Shown here: in pieces, positions 25,783-33,930 of the stretch | Layout of the letters: each line of letters opens with the position of its first letter | Position numbering within the stretch: position 1 is the stretch's first letter | NCBI RefSeq assembly: GCF_035917675.1 | Contig: NZ_CP109104.1 | Coordinates: 5,146,001 to 5,210,000 of the forward strand | Direction: 5' to 3' | Source of the DNA: Streptomyces sp. NBC_01775 | GTDB taxonomy: Bacteria > Actinomycetota > Actinomycetes > Streptomycetales > Streptomycetaceae | DNA: 64,000 nt | Program-made: the position numbers and the translations under genes | Notes under the pieces: model-generated | Seen by the model: the letters and a program-made list of their open reading frames with translations, nothing else | Databases searched by the model: none | Told to the model about the DNA's origin: nothing

Positions 25783-26781
25783 TCAGGGCTGGGCCGTGGC
25801 CGACTTCAGCGCGGCGCGCAGATGTCCTTGGGCAGCTGCCAGCAGTCGCGCGGCCGTCGGGCCGTCGACGTCACCGAGGAGGATGAGAATCGCGTTCTTG
25901 ACCTCGCCGTCCGTCGCGGCCAGCGCCGCCTCGATCTCCTCGTCCGGCGCCCCGGTCGCCAGCGCCACGATGCGCCGCGAGCGCGCCCGCAGCTTCTCGT
26001 TCGAGGCGCGGACGTCCACCATCAGATTCCCGTAGGTCTTGCCCAGCCGGATCATCGTGATCGTGGACAGCATGTTGAGCACGAGCTTTTGCGCCGTGCC
26101 CGCCTTGAGCCGCGTCGAGCCGGTCAGCAGCTCCGGGCCGACGACGACCTCGATGCCGTGCTCGGCAGCGGCGGCCAGCGCCGAGCCCGCGTTGCAGGAC
26201 AGCCCCACGGTGAGCGCGCCACACGTGCGGCGCGCGTGTTCGACCGCGCCGATCGCATACGGCGTACGGCCCGAAGCGGAGATGCCCACCACCGTGTCGT
26301 CGGCGGTCAGCTTCAGCGCGTCCAGGTCCGCCACCGCGGCTTCAGGGCTGTCCTCCGCGCCCTCGACGGAGGTCACCATCGCGCCGGGCCCGCCCGCGAT
26401 CACTCCGGTGACCTGCCCCGGAACGGTGTTGAAGGTGGGCGGGCACTCGCTGGCGTCCAGTACGCCCAACCGGCCCGCGGTGCCCGCGCCCGTGTAGAAG
26501 AGCCTGCCGCCGCCCGCCATCCGCTCGGCGATGGCGTCGATCGCGGCGGCGATCCGCGGGAGCTGCGCGGCGACGGCGGCGGGGACGGTGCTGTCCTCAC
26601 CGTTCATGATCTTCGCGATCTCCAGCGTGGGCAGCTGGTCGATTTCCGCCAGCTCGCTGCGGAACGCCTCGGTGGTGAGGGTGTCCAGCTGCTGCCGGAG
26701 CTGCTCGTACCGGCCGTTTCCGGCGTGCGCGTTCCCGGTGTGTGCGCTGTCGGCGTTCGTGGGGGGCTTCGACGTGGTCAT
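25783..26781 (-). CDS. murQ: N-acetylmuramic acid-6-phosphate etherase
   Basis: MurQ splits MurNAc-6-P into GlcNAc-6-P and D-lactate during peptidoglycan recycling; the product enters the NagA route found at the start of this window. The 332-residue SIS-domain protein has the full family signature: LPTLEIAKIMNGEDSTVP, FYTGAGTAGRLGVLD (catalytic region), ISASGRTPYAIGA and TGSTRLKAGTAQKLVLNML. The N-terminal ~22 residues are a low-complexity Asn/Ala/His tail. It is in a same-strand row RpiR-MurQ-PTS. Confidence 0.95.
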   Translation of the reverse strand: MTTSKPPTNADSAHTGNAHAGNGRYEQLRQQLDTLTTEAFRSELAEIDQLPTLEIAKIMNGEDSTVPAAVAAQLPRIAAAIDAIAERMAGGGRLFYTGAGTAGRLGVLDASECPPTFNTVPGQVTGVIAGGPGAMVTSVEGAEDSPEAAVADLDALKLTADDTVVGISASGRTPYAIGAVEHARRTCGALTVGLSCNAGSALAAAAEHGIEVVVGPELLTGSTRLKAGTAQKLVLNMLSTITMIRLGKTYGNLMVDVRASNEKLRARSRRIVALATGAPDEEIEAALAATDGEVKNAILILLGDVDGPTAARLLAAAQGHLRAALKSATAQP

Positions 26782-26923
26782 TCGGTGCGGCTCTCTGGGG
26801 AGGGGGTGGCGTACGGCGCTCCGTCGTACAGGGGGCGTGGATCGGCGGAGCGGATCGGCGCGCTCGGACCGGGGGACCCGGATCGGCGGGCCCGGTCAAC
26901 GGGTGCGGCTCAACGGGGAGGGC

Positions 26924-27982
26924 TCAACGGTTGCGCGGGCGCGGTGAGTGGCGGTGGGCCAGGGCCTCGTACGAGGCGGACAGCGCGGGTGCCGCCGTCT
27001 CGTACGTGCGCTGCGCCACCCCTATGAACAGGCAGTCCACGACCAGGAGCTGGCTGGTCCTGCTGGACATCGCCGCCGGGCGCAGCTCGCTCTCGCGTGC
27101 CGTGGAGGTCGTCAGCACGTGGTCCGCGTACTGCGCCACCTCGGCGTCCGGACGGCCGGTGATCGCGATGGTCGTGGCGCCCCGGTCGAAGGCGACACGC
27201 AGCGGCTCGATGACGTCCACCGTGCGGCCCGAGTGCGTGATGGCGAGGGCGACATCGCCGGCGCGCAGCTGCACGGCGTTGGTGACGGCGAGGTGGGGGT
27301 CCGCATGTGCGTGCGCGACCATGCCGATACGGAGCAGCTTCTGGGCCAGGTCCTGGCTGACGAGGCCCGAGGCGCCCACGCCGTACACGTCGATGCGGCG
27401 GGCGACCGCCATCGCCGCGACGGCCGCCTCCACCTGCCCGGTGTCCAGCGCGGCGGCGGTGTCGGCGAGGGTCTGCTGCTCGTCGAGCGCGAGCTTGGCG
27501 ACGACGTCGCCGATCGGGTCGTCCACCGCGATGTCGGCGGTCACGGCGGGCGCGGCCCCCGACTCCTGCTGCGCGGCGAGGCCCGCCAGCGCGAGGCGCA
27601 GGTCGCGGTAGCCGGGGTAGCCGAGCAGCCGCGAGGTGCGGACGACGGTGGCCTCGCTGGTGCCGGTGCGCTCCGCGAGCCCGGTGACGGTGAGCTGTGC
27701 GCAGCCCGCGGGATCCCCGGCGACGGCCTCGGCGACACGCTGCATGGAGCGCGTCATGGAGGGGCCCATGGTGCGGACCTTGGCCGCCAGCGCGGACGGG
27801 CCGGGGCCGGGGGCGGCGGGGCTGGGCCCGGGTGCGGAGGGTCCGGGCCCGGGTGCGGAGGGGGCCGCGCTCTGGCGTGGTTCGTGGGGGCGTCGCTGGT
27901 GGCCGGGGCCCTTGGCAGGGGGCTGGCCCTGCGTCTGGGCGGCCGGGCGGGTGGCGAAACTTTCCTTCAGATTGCTGCTCAC
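26924..27982 (-). CDS. RpiR/MurR-family transcriptional regulator
   Basis: This 352-residue regulator has an N-terminal HTH_6 domain (~80-150, TGTSEATVVRTSRLLGYPGYRDLRL) and a C-terminal SIS sugar-phosphate-binding domain (~180-330, DVYGVGASGLVSQDLAQKLLRIG, ITHSGRTVDVIEPL). The first ~75 residues are an unusual Pro/Gly/Ala-rich extension. GTG at 27982 is chosen because a good promoter places the RNA start at that codon. It lies first in the row with murQ and the PTS gene; MurNAc-6-P is the expected effector. Confidence 0.9.
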   Translation of the reverse strand: MSSNLKESFATRPAAQTQGQPPAKGPGHQRRPHEPRQSAAPSAPGPGPSAPGPSPAAPGPGPSALAAKVRTMGPSMTRSMQRVAEAVAGDPAGCAQLTVTGLAERTGTSEATVVRTSRLLGYPGYRDLRLALAGLAAQQESGAAPAVTADIAVDDPIGDVVAKLALDEQQTLADTAAALDTGQVEAAVAAMAVARRIDVYGVGASGLVSQDLAQKLLRIGMVAHAHADPHLAVTNAVQLRAGDVALAITHSGRTVDVIEPLRVAFDRGATTIAITGRPDAEVAQYADHVLTTSTARESELRPAAMSSRTSQLLVVDCLFIGVAQRTYETAAPALSASYEALAHRHSPRPRNR

Positions 27983-27988
27983 GGATGG

Positions 27989-28017
27989 AAGATATTTTCG
28001 AACGGGTCGCCCGTCAA
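27989..28017 (-). promoter_or_regulatory. Promoter of the rpiR-murQ-PTS unit, likely leaderless
   Basis: On the minus strand TTGACG (28012-28017) and TATCTT (27989-27994) are exactly 17 bp apart. Only CCATCC separates the -10 from the GTG start, and no ribosome site is present, so transcription should begin at or within a base or two of the start codon. Confidence 0.75.
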
Positions 28018-28107
28018 TGCCCGCCACGTCGGGTGCTTCCGATGGGTGCACATCCCGGGACAACGGGACAGCGGATCGGAGGGTGTGCTCAGTGGTGCAA
28101 TGGAGGT

Positions 28108-28518
28108 ATGGAACCGAAGGAAACCGGCCCGGATCCGGACCCGGGAGAGGGCGGCGGGCCACAGGACGCGCTGGAGCGGGCGCTGCATGCCGCGCGGGCG
28201 CTGATACTGGCCGATCTGGAGGCCGGGGACGTGGCGCGCGCGGACATCGTCTCGCTCGTCGAGGAGTCGGTCTCGCATCGCCGCTGGTGGGTGAGTCAGT
28301 GGCCCGAGGGCATCGCCTTCGTGGACGGGCTGGTGGCGCAGGACGTGCAGGACGCGCTGCTGGAGCGGTACGGGCGCTGGCCCGTCTGCCCCGTGTGCGT
28401 CGGCGCCGACCCGCACGCGCTGGATGTGGAGCCCGAGCTGGGGGAGGAGCCGCACTGGGTGTGCGGTAAGACCTCCACCGTGGTGGCGCGGGTGGGATCC
28501 CTGGGCGGACGGCTGTGA
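28108..28518 (+). CDS. Hypothetical protein with CPVC/C zinc-ribbon-like motif
   Basis: This 136-residue protein is acidic at the N-terminus, has a helical middle (ALHAARALILADLEAGDVARADIVSLVEESV) and ends in a segment WPVCPVCVGADPH...HWVCGK. The CxxC and later His/Cys could bind zinc. I do not recognise a characterised family. GGAGG lies two bases before the ATG, rather close. It lies divergent from rpiR and upstream of the DUF4031 gene on the same strand. Confidence 0.75.
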   Translation: MEPKETGPDPDPGEGGGPQDALERALHAARALILADLEAGDVARADIVSLVEESVSHRRWWVSQWPEGIAFVDGLVAQDVQDALLERYGRWPVCPVCVGADPHALDVEPELGEEPHWVCGKTSTVVARVGSLGGRL

Positions 28519-28642
28519 GCGGGGCTCCGGGCGGGCGGCCTTACGGGGTGTCCGGGGCGCCTGGGATGTCTGGGGTACCTGGGACGGGAGCCTCTCGCGA
28601 GAGGGCCGGGAGACGCGAGAGGGCCGGGAGAGTGGTGCGGAG

Positions 28643-28900
28643 ATGACCCTCTACATCGACCCGCCGATGTGGCCCGGTCACGGGCGGATGTGGTCGCACC
28701 TGGTGAGCGACACGTCCTACGAGGAACTGCACGCCTTCGCGGCGGGCATCGGATGCCCGCCGCGTGCGTTCGACCACGACCACTACGACATCCCGTCGAC
28801 GCAATACGCTGCCGCCGTCCGGGCCGGTGCCGTCGAGGTCGGCCCCAAGGAACTCCTTCGCCACCTGACCTCAGCGGGGCTCCGCCGCCGGAAGAGGTGA
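28643..28900 (+). CDS. DUF4031-type small protein
   Basis: This 85-residue protein starts MTLYIDPPMWPGHGRMWSHLVSD, continues EELHAFAAGIGCPPRAFDHDHYDIP and ends with a basic tail, all typical of the DUF4031 family. His and Asp residues are abundant, suggesting a metal site, but the function is unknown. Its last 30 bases overlap the convergent MFS gene. Confidence 0.85.
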   Translation: MTLYIDPPMWPGHGRMWSHLVSDTSYEELHAFAAGIGCPPRAFDHDHYDIPSTQYAAAVRAGAVEVGPKELLRHLTSAGLRRRKR

Positions 28901-30178
28901 GCTCTCGCCGGGGGCGGGAGTCGGGGCGGGAGCCGAAGCGGGCGACGGGGCCGCGACGGCCGGAACCGACTTCGCGATCACGCGGGAGCGCACGTGGACC
29001 CGGGAGGCGACCGCCGTCACCGCGACGCCGCCCGCCGCCATCGCCGCGGCCACCCAGGCCACGGCCGCATAACCCCAGCCTGCCGAGATGACAAGGCCGC
29101 CGACCCACGGGCCCACGGTGTTGCCGATGTTGAAGGAGGCCGTCGTGGTCGCCCCGGCCAGCGTCGGTGCCGCGTTGGCGACGTTGAACATGCGGGCGTT
29201 CAGCGCCGGTGCCGTCGTGAAGGCCGTCACCCCGAGCATCAGCGCGAGCGCGACCGCCGCGACGCGGTATTCGGCGAGCAGCGCGAGCAGCCCCAGCACG
29301 ACGGTGGAGGCGGCGATGCCGCCGTACATCGTGCCGAACAGGTGCGCGTCGGCGACCCGTCCGCCGATGATCGTGCCGATCAGCCCGCCGAGCCCGAACA
29401 GCCCGAGCACGGTCGGTACCCAGCTCTCCGGCAGCCCCGCGACATCGGTGAGCAGCGGTGCGAGGTATGAGAAGAGCGCGAAGACCGCACCGGCGTTGAG
29501 CGCGATCGTCACCAGCGCGAGCCACACCTGCTTGTCGCGGTAGATGCCCAGCTCGCGGCGGAGGTTGGGGGCGTCGTCGCCGGTCGGCACGGCGGTGCGC
29601 GGCACCACCGTGAGGACACCGACGAGACCGATGGCGGCCAGCCCGGCGACCGCCCAGAACGCCGAACGCCACCCGGCCTGCTGACCGAGGAACGCTCCGG
29701 CGGGCACGCCCGCGATGTTCGCGACACTGAGCCCGCCGACCATGATCGCCATGGCGCGGGCCCGGGCGTTGTGCGGGACGAGGGAGACGGCGACGGCCGC
29801 GCCCACCGCCCAGAACCCGGCGCAGGCGAGCGCGCTGACCACGCGCGAGGCGAACAGCACCTCGTACGTCGGCGCGAGCGCGCCCGCGATCTGCCCCAGC
29901 ATGAAGACGGCGAGCAGCGCCAGGAGCGTCGTACGCCGCGGCAGCTTCAGCGTCGCCGCCGCCAGCACCGGAGCCCCCACGACCATGCCCACCGCGAACG
30001 CCGAGACCAGCAGCCCCGCCTTGGGGATGGAGACCCCCAGGTCCCGGGCGAGCGGTTGGAGAATCCCCGAAAGCATGAATTCGGAGGTCCCTAGGGCGAA
30101 GACAGATAGTCCCAATATGTAGACAGAAAGTGGGATACGAGCAGCGCGTGGCTCGTCCGTCGCGGGATCAGCAGGCAT
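28871..30178 (-). CDS. MFS exporter of the DHA1 (Cmx/CmlR chloramphenicol-resistance-like) group
   Basis: This 435-residue permease has about 12 membrane segments. Family marks are LGLSVFALGTSEFMLSGILQPLARDLG (helix 1), the helix 5 region SVANIAGVPAGAFLGQQAGWRSAFW, and GATTTASFNIGNTVGPWVGG near helix 10-11. Close relatives include Streptomyces chloramphenicol exporters, but the substrate cannot be told. ATG 30178 is preferred over a TTG four codons earlier. The C-terminal 35 residues are a Pro/Ala tail. No regulator is adjacent. Confidence 0.88.
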   Translation of the reverse strand: MPADPATDEPRAARIPLSVYILGLSVFALGTSEFMLSGILQPLARDLGVSIPKAGLLVSAFAVGMVVGAPVLAAATLKLPRRTTLLALLAVFMLGQIAGALAPTYEVLFASRVVSALACAGFWAVGAAVAVSLVPHNARARAMAIMVGGLSVANIAGVPAGAFLGQQAGWRSAFWAVAGLAAIGLVGVLTVVPRTAVPTGDDAPNLRRELGIYRDKQVWLALVTIALNAGAVFALFSYLAPLLTDVAGLPESWVPTVLGLFGLGGLIGTIIGGRVADAHLFGTMYGGIAASTVVLGLLALLAEYRVAAVALALMLGVTAFTTAPALNARMFNVANAAPTLAGATTTASFNIGNTVGPWVGGLVISAGWGYAAVAWVAAAMAAGGVAVTAVASRVHVRSRVIAKSVPAVAAPSPASAPAPTPAPGESSPLPAAEPR

Positions 30179-30345
30179 GTCAGGCACCAACCAGGCTCGG
30201 CCCCGGCCGCATTCCCGCCCGGCCCCGCCCCGGCTCCGGTGTGCTCGGGCTCACTCCCCGGAGGGCCGGGCCCGGGGGTGAGGAGCAGGGGGCAAGGAGT
30301 GGGGGACAGGGGCGGCGGTCAGGGAGCAAGAGGCAGGGGAGCCCC

Positions 30346-31050
30346 TTACGGCGTCAGCAACTCCAGCTCCGTCGTGAGGTTGCGGCGGGCGATGTGCTCC
30401 CACTGGGCGCGGCCGTACGCGGTGCGGAAGAGGCGGGGGAGGCCGAGGAGCTGTCCCAGAACAGAGGCCCTGCCCTCCCGGAAGGCGGCATCGGGGACGA
30501 AGGCGTACTCCTGGCGGACCTCGGCGGCGTAGTGCGCGTACTCCTCGGGGGAGCCGGCCAGGACGGCGAGGTCGGCGTCGCACAGCACCGCGCCGTTGAG
30601 GTCGCCGGACGCGGGGTCGTGGGTGACGGTGAGCCGCACGAGACGGGCCGTCTCGGCGGTGCGGGGCTCGCTCACCCCCACCTCGGGCAGCGCGCGCTCG
30701 GCGAGCCGTGCGCTGCGCTCCTCGTTCTCGCTGCGGTCGGGGCGGTAGACGGCGTCGTGGAACCAGGCGGCCAGGTGCACGGCGTCCAGGTCGAGGTCCT
30801 GGGCCCCGGGCTCGGGCGGGCCCTCCGGGTCCTCGACGTGTGAGGCGAGCTCGTCCACCCGGTTGAGGACGGTCAGCAGGTGGCTTGTCCCGTGGTAGTG
30901 GCGGTGCGGTTCGGCCCAGCGGGAGAGCAGCTCTTCGCCGTAGGGGGTGGGGTCGGGGCGGGCGCCGCCGTCGCGCGCGCTGACCAGCAGCGCGTTCCAT
31001 CGCGAGAGGAGCGCTTCGTGTCTGCCGTCGTGCGGCTCGGTCGTAGCCAT
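30346..31050 (-). CDS. HD-domain protein, predicted metal-dependent phosphohydrolase
   Basis: This 234-residue all-helical protein has HRHYHGTSHLLTVL, the HD motif in AVHLAAWFHDAVYRPDRS, NEERSARLAERAL, and a later LCDADLAVLAG Asp. These are the metal ligands of HD phosphohydrolases; the group resembles the predicted HD-superfamily hydrolases of the PA4104 kind. The substrate is unknown. It is divergent from cutC with only 69 bp between. Confidence 0.85.
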   Translation of the reverse strand: MATTEPHDGRHEALLSRWNALLVSARDGGARPDPTPYGEELLSRWAEPHRHYHGTSHLLTVLNRVDELASHVEDPEGPPEPGAQDLDLDAVHLAAWFHDAVYRPDRSENEERSARLAERALPEVGVSEPRTAETARLVRLTVTHDPASGDLNGAVLCDADLAVLAGSPEEYAHYAAEVRQEYAFVPDAAFREGRASVLGQLLGLPRLFRTAYGRAQWEHIARRNLTTELELLTP

Positions 31051-31117
31051 GTGAACAATTGTGTTCCGGAATGATCGGTGTCTTCCAGGGCTCCCTTCCC
31101 GTATGGCAGTCTATGGA

Positions 31118-31133
31118 ATATGTCTAGACCAAT
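31118..31133. promoter_or_regulatory. DasR-like operator spanning the cutC start codon
   Basis: ATATGTCTAGACCAAT matches the dre consensus ACTGGTCTAGACCACT at 12 of 16 positions, including the ten contiguous central bases. The ATG of cutC lies inside it, so a bound repressor would sit at the translation start and block transcription starting just upstream. Confidence 0.65.
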
Positions 31134-31827
31134 TCTTGAGGTGATCGCGCTCAGCGCGGAGGACGCGGCAGCCGCCCAGGCAGGAGGGGCCGACCGCCTT
31201 GAGGTGGTCACCGACATCGCCGCCGACGGACTCACCCCTGCCCTGGAGACCTTCGCCGCCATTCGCGAGGCCGTCAGCCTCCCCATGCGGGTGATGCTGC
31301 GCCTCTCGGACGGCTTCCACGCGGGCGGCGAAGCGGGCATCGAGCGGCTGTGCGAGCGGGCCGGGGAGCTGCGGACCGAGGGCGCCGAGGAGTTCGTGCT
31401 CGGTTTCCTGGACGACGCGGGCCAGGCCGACCTGCGCGCCGTCGGCGCCCTGAGCGAGGTCATCACCGGATGCGGGTGGACCTTCCACCGCGCCATCGAC
31501 CGTGCCGCCGACCGCGACGCGCTGCGCAAGCAGCTCACCGGGACGCCGGGCCTGGACGCCTACCTCACCGCCGGCTCCCCCGACGGGGTCGACCAGGGGT
31601 ACGACACCCTCCTCACCGAGGCCGCCCGGACGGCCGACGGCGAACCGGGATACGGCGCCCGCCTGCTGGTCGGCGGCGGCCTCGCCCTGGACCACGTCGC
31701 CGGACTCCGCGGGGCCGGTGTGGACGCCTTCCACATCGGGGGCGCCGCCCGCCCCCGGGGCTGGGACGCCCCGGTCGACCCGGCCGCCGTAAGGGAGTGG
31801 CGCGAGGCCCTCGACCGGGAGGTCTGA
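31120..31827 (+). CDS. cutC: CutC-family protein
   Basis: This 235-residue TIM-barrel protein begins MSRPILEVIALSAEDAAAAQAGGADRLEVV and has PMRVMLRLSDGF, FHRAIDRAADR, LTAGSPDGVDQGYDTL and LLVGGGLALDHV, all CutC marks. The name refers to copper homeostasis in E. coli, but the biochemical role is uncertain. ATG at 31120 is preferred to GTG 31078, since homology starts there and the DNA around it carries the dre-like site. That site hints at a role in amino-sugar use rather than copper. No copper genes are near. Confidence 0.9.
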   Translation: MSRPILEVIALSAEDAAAAQAGGADRLEVVTDIAADGLTPALETFAAIREAVSLPMRVMLRLSDGFHAGGEAGIERLCERAGELRTEGAEEFVLGFLDDAGQADLRAVGALSEVITGCGWTFHRAIDRAADRDALRKQLTGTPGLDAYLTAGSPDGVDQGYDTLLTEAARTADGEPGYGARLLVGGGLALDHVAGLRGAGVDAFHIGGAARPRGWDAPVDPAAVREWREALDREV

Positions 31828-31933
31828 GACTCCCGGCCAGGACCTGCTCCAGGGCGATCAGGGCGACCAGGCCGTCCGCTCTCCGGGCCGCGTCGTCAGC
31901 GGAGACCATGCCGGTGTTGGCGACCACGCCCGC

Positions 31934-33229
31934 CTAGGCCATCGCATCCGCGCGTCCTCGGTCCCCTCGGCCCCGCTCCCGTATGACGGCCGTCGCTCCC
32001 ATCAGGGCCAGTGCGGCGACCGTGATGCCGAAGAGGGTCGTGCCTGTCGTGAGGCCCGCCGCGTCGCTGAGGGCGCCTGCCGCCACCGGGAGGGCGCCGG
32101 CGAGGAGGTAGCCGCCGGCCGTGAGTGCGGCGTTGGCCTCGGCGAGGCGGCCGGCGGGGACGTTCGCGCTGAGCATCGTCAGCGCGCCGAGCTGGGTCAG
32201 CCCCTGGCCGAGCCCCGCCAGCACGGCCGAGGCCAGCAGCGCGGTCACCGAGGTTGTGGCGACGGCGAGGACGAGGGCGCCCATGCTCAGCACCGTCAGC
32301 GCCGCTCCTGTCAGCAGGTCCGTACGCACCCGCAGACGGCGTGCGGCGAACTGGACGCCCGTCGCCGCCGCGAACAGCACGAAGATCGTCGCGCCCGACA
32401 GCGCCCGGTTGCTGGTGTGCAGCAGGTCGGCGAGGAGGGTGGGTCCCAGCGAGAGGACGAAGCCGGTCGCGGCGATCGCGGGTGCGAATACGGCAAGGCC
32501 CAGCAGTAGTTGGCGGCGGTTGGCGCGGGGTGCGGAGGGGATGCGTATCCAGCGTCGTGCCGCGCCCTCGTGGTTGCCCCGGGCCCGGGGTGGCAGCGGC
32601 ATCCGTACGACGACCACGAGTGCGACCAGCAGCAGTGCGATCTGCACCAGGAAGACCGTCACCGAGGGGCCGGGCAGCACCTCGGACAATACCCCAGCCA
32701 GCAGCGGCCCGACCGCGGCGCCCGCCACCATCGAGGAGGAGGCGATGAGTCCCGCCGTTCGCTTCTGTGTGCTTTCGGCGAGATCCGATACGGCCGCCAT
32801 CCCCGCCGAGAGGAAGGCGCCGACGGCGATCCCGCTCAGCAGGCGCGCCGCCGAGAGTACGGGGACGGAGTGTGCGGTGGCGAACATCCCCGACGCGAGC
32901 ACGGCCAGTGCCAGCCCCGGGAGCAGGACGGGCTTGCGTCCGAACCGGTCGGACAGCGTGCCCGCCACGGTGAGGGTGCCGAGCAGGCCCGCGATGTAGA
33001 AGGCGTAGATCACGGTGAGCGTGGCGGAGGAGAAGCCGAATCTGCCCTGCCACAGGACGTAGAGCGGGGCCGGTTCGTTGGAGAGCGCGAGCACGGCGAC
33101 GACGGGCCAGGCCGCCAGCCACATCCACCCTCGCCGGGCGGGGGTGGCTACGGGAGGTGCGGGGGGAGGGGCGGCAGGCGTGGGAGGGGCGCTGGTGGGA
33201 CTGGTGTCGGGGGAAGCGACCGTGGACAT
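31934..33229 (-). CDS. MFS transporter under ArsR-type control
   Basis: This 431-residue permease has about 12 helices. The N-terminal 30 residues are a Pro/Ala/Thr tail, then WMWLAAWPVVAVLALSNEPAPLYVLW, and motif A in GTLSDRFGRKPVLL. ATG at 33229 has GGAG five bases upstream. The gene diverges from an ArsR-type regulator, and three palindromes lie between them, so it is probably the exporter of that regulator's inducer. Confidence 0.9.
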   Translation of the reverse strand: MSTVASPDTSPTSAPPTPAAPPPAPPVATPARRGWMWLAAWPVVAVLALSNEPAPLYVLWQGRFGFSSATLTVIYAFYIAGLLGTLTVAGTLSDRFGRKPVLLPGLALAVLASGMFATAHSVPVLSAARLLSGIAVGAFLSAGMAAVSDLAESTQKRTAGLIASSSMVAGAAVGPLLAGVLSEVLPGPSVTVFLVQIALLLVALVVVVRMPLPPRARGNHEGAARRWIRIPSAPRANRRQLLLGLAVFAPAIAATGFVLSLGPTLLADLLHTSNRALSGATIFVLFAAATGVQFAARRLRVRTDLLTGAALTVLSMGALVLAVATTSVTALLASAVLAGLGQGLTQLGALTMLSANVPAGRLAEANAALTAGGYLLAGALPVAAGALSDAAGLTTGTTLFGITVAALALMGATAVIRERGRGDRGRADAMA

Positions 33230-33264
33230 AGGGGCTCCAGGGCAGGGGAGGGCGACCGAAGGGA

Positions 33265-33334
33265 GTACGAGTAGACTCGTACAAGAAGTACGAGAGAATT
33301 CGTACCAGGGGGAGTAGTACGATGCAACTCGTAC
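33265..33334. promoter_or_regulatory. Three 18-bp operators GTACGA-N6-TCGTAC
   Basis: The sites are 33265-33282 (perfect palindrome GTACGAGTAGACTCGTAC apart from its two central bases), 33288-33305 and 33317-33334 (imperfect inside the N6). All keep the same GTACGA and TCGTAC ends. Centres are 23 and 29 bp apart. They fill the divergent promoter between the MFS and the ArsR-type gene, and are very likely its operators. Confidence 0.88.
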
Positions 33335-33392
33335 TCCGCTGATCGAGGCAGCCGGAGGCAGCCGAATGAAGGTCGAAGGAGGTGGCACCCTC

Positions 33393-33806
33393 GTGCCTGC
33401 CGCAGCAGGAGCCCAGGCCCCGGCCGGGGCCGCACCCGAAGCCGTCGAACAGGGCTTCCGCGCCCCGCCGCCCCCACCCGGTGACCTCCCCGGGCCGCTG
33501 CCGGAACCCGCGCGTGACGAGATCCGTCTGGAGTCGGTCATGGCCGCGCTCAGCGATCCACTGCGCATGGGTGTGGTGCGCAAACTCCTCCTGGAAGCGG
33601 AGGACTTCGATCACGCCTGTACGTGGTTCGAACTGGACCGCCCCAAGTCCTCCCTCACTCACCACTTCCGCACCCTCCGCGAGGCGGGCCTCATCCGTCA
33701 GCGGCAGTACGGGCCCTCGCGCCGCAACCGCGTCCGCATCGACGACCTCGAAGCCCGCTTCCCGGGCCTGCTCTCCCTCGTCGCGGCCTGGTCCCCGGCC
33801 GAGTAG
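33393..33806 (+). CDS. ArsR-type winged-helix transcriptional regulator
   Basis: This 137-residue regulator has a Pro/Ala tail of about 35 residues, then a winged helix: LESVMAALSDPLRMGVVRKLLLEAEDFDHACTWFELDRPKSSLTHHFRTLREAGLIRQRQYGPSRRNRV. No cysteine metal site is visible in the recognition helix, so the inducer is probably organic. GTG at 33393 is chosen because AGGAGGT lies nine bases upstream; ATG 33366 has no ribosome site. It is divergent from the MFS gene across three operators. Confidence 0.88.
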   Translation: MPAAAGAQAPAGAAPEAVEQGFRAPPPPPGDLPGPLPEPARDEIRLESVMAALSDPLRMGVVRKLLLEAEDFDHACTWFELDRPKSSLTHHFRTLREAGLIRQRQYGPSRRNRVRIDDLEARFPGLLSLVAAWSPAE

Positions 33807-33810
33807 GGCT

Positions 33811-33862
33811 CTCTCGCCGCTGTCTCTCGCCGCTGTCCCTCGCCGCCGCCCCTCGCCGCTGC
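33811..33862. repeat. 13-bp tandem repeat, four copies
   Basis: Four consecutive units close to CTCTCGCCGCTGT lie between the ArsR-type and hydrolase genes, which converge. No gene is seen in this gap. Confidence 0.75.
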
Positions 33863-33930
33863 CCCGGGGAGGCCGGTGTGGCGACCACCTCGCGCCGTTG
33901 GCCCGCCCGCCGAGGTGGTGTCTCTTCGGT

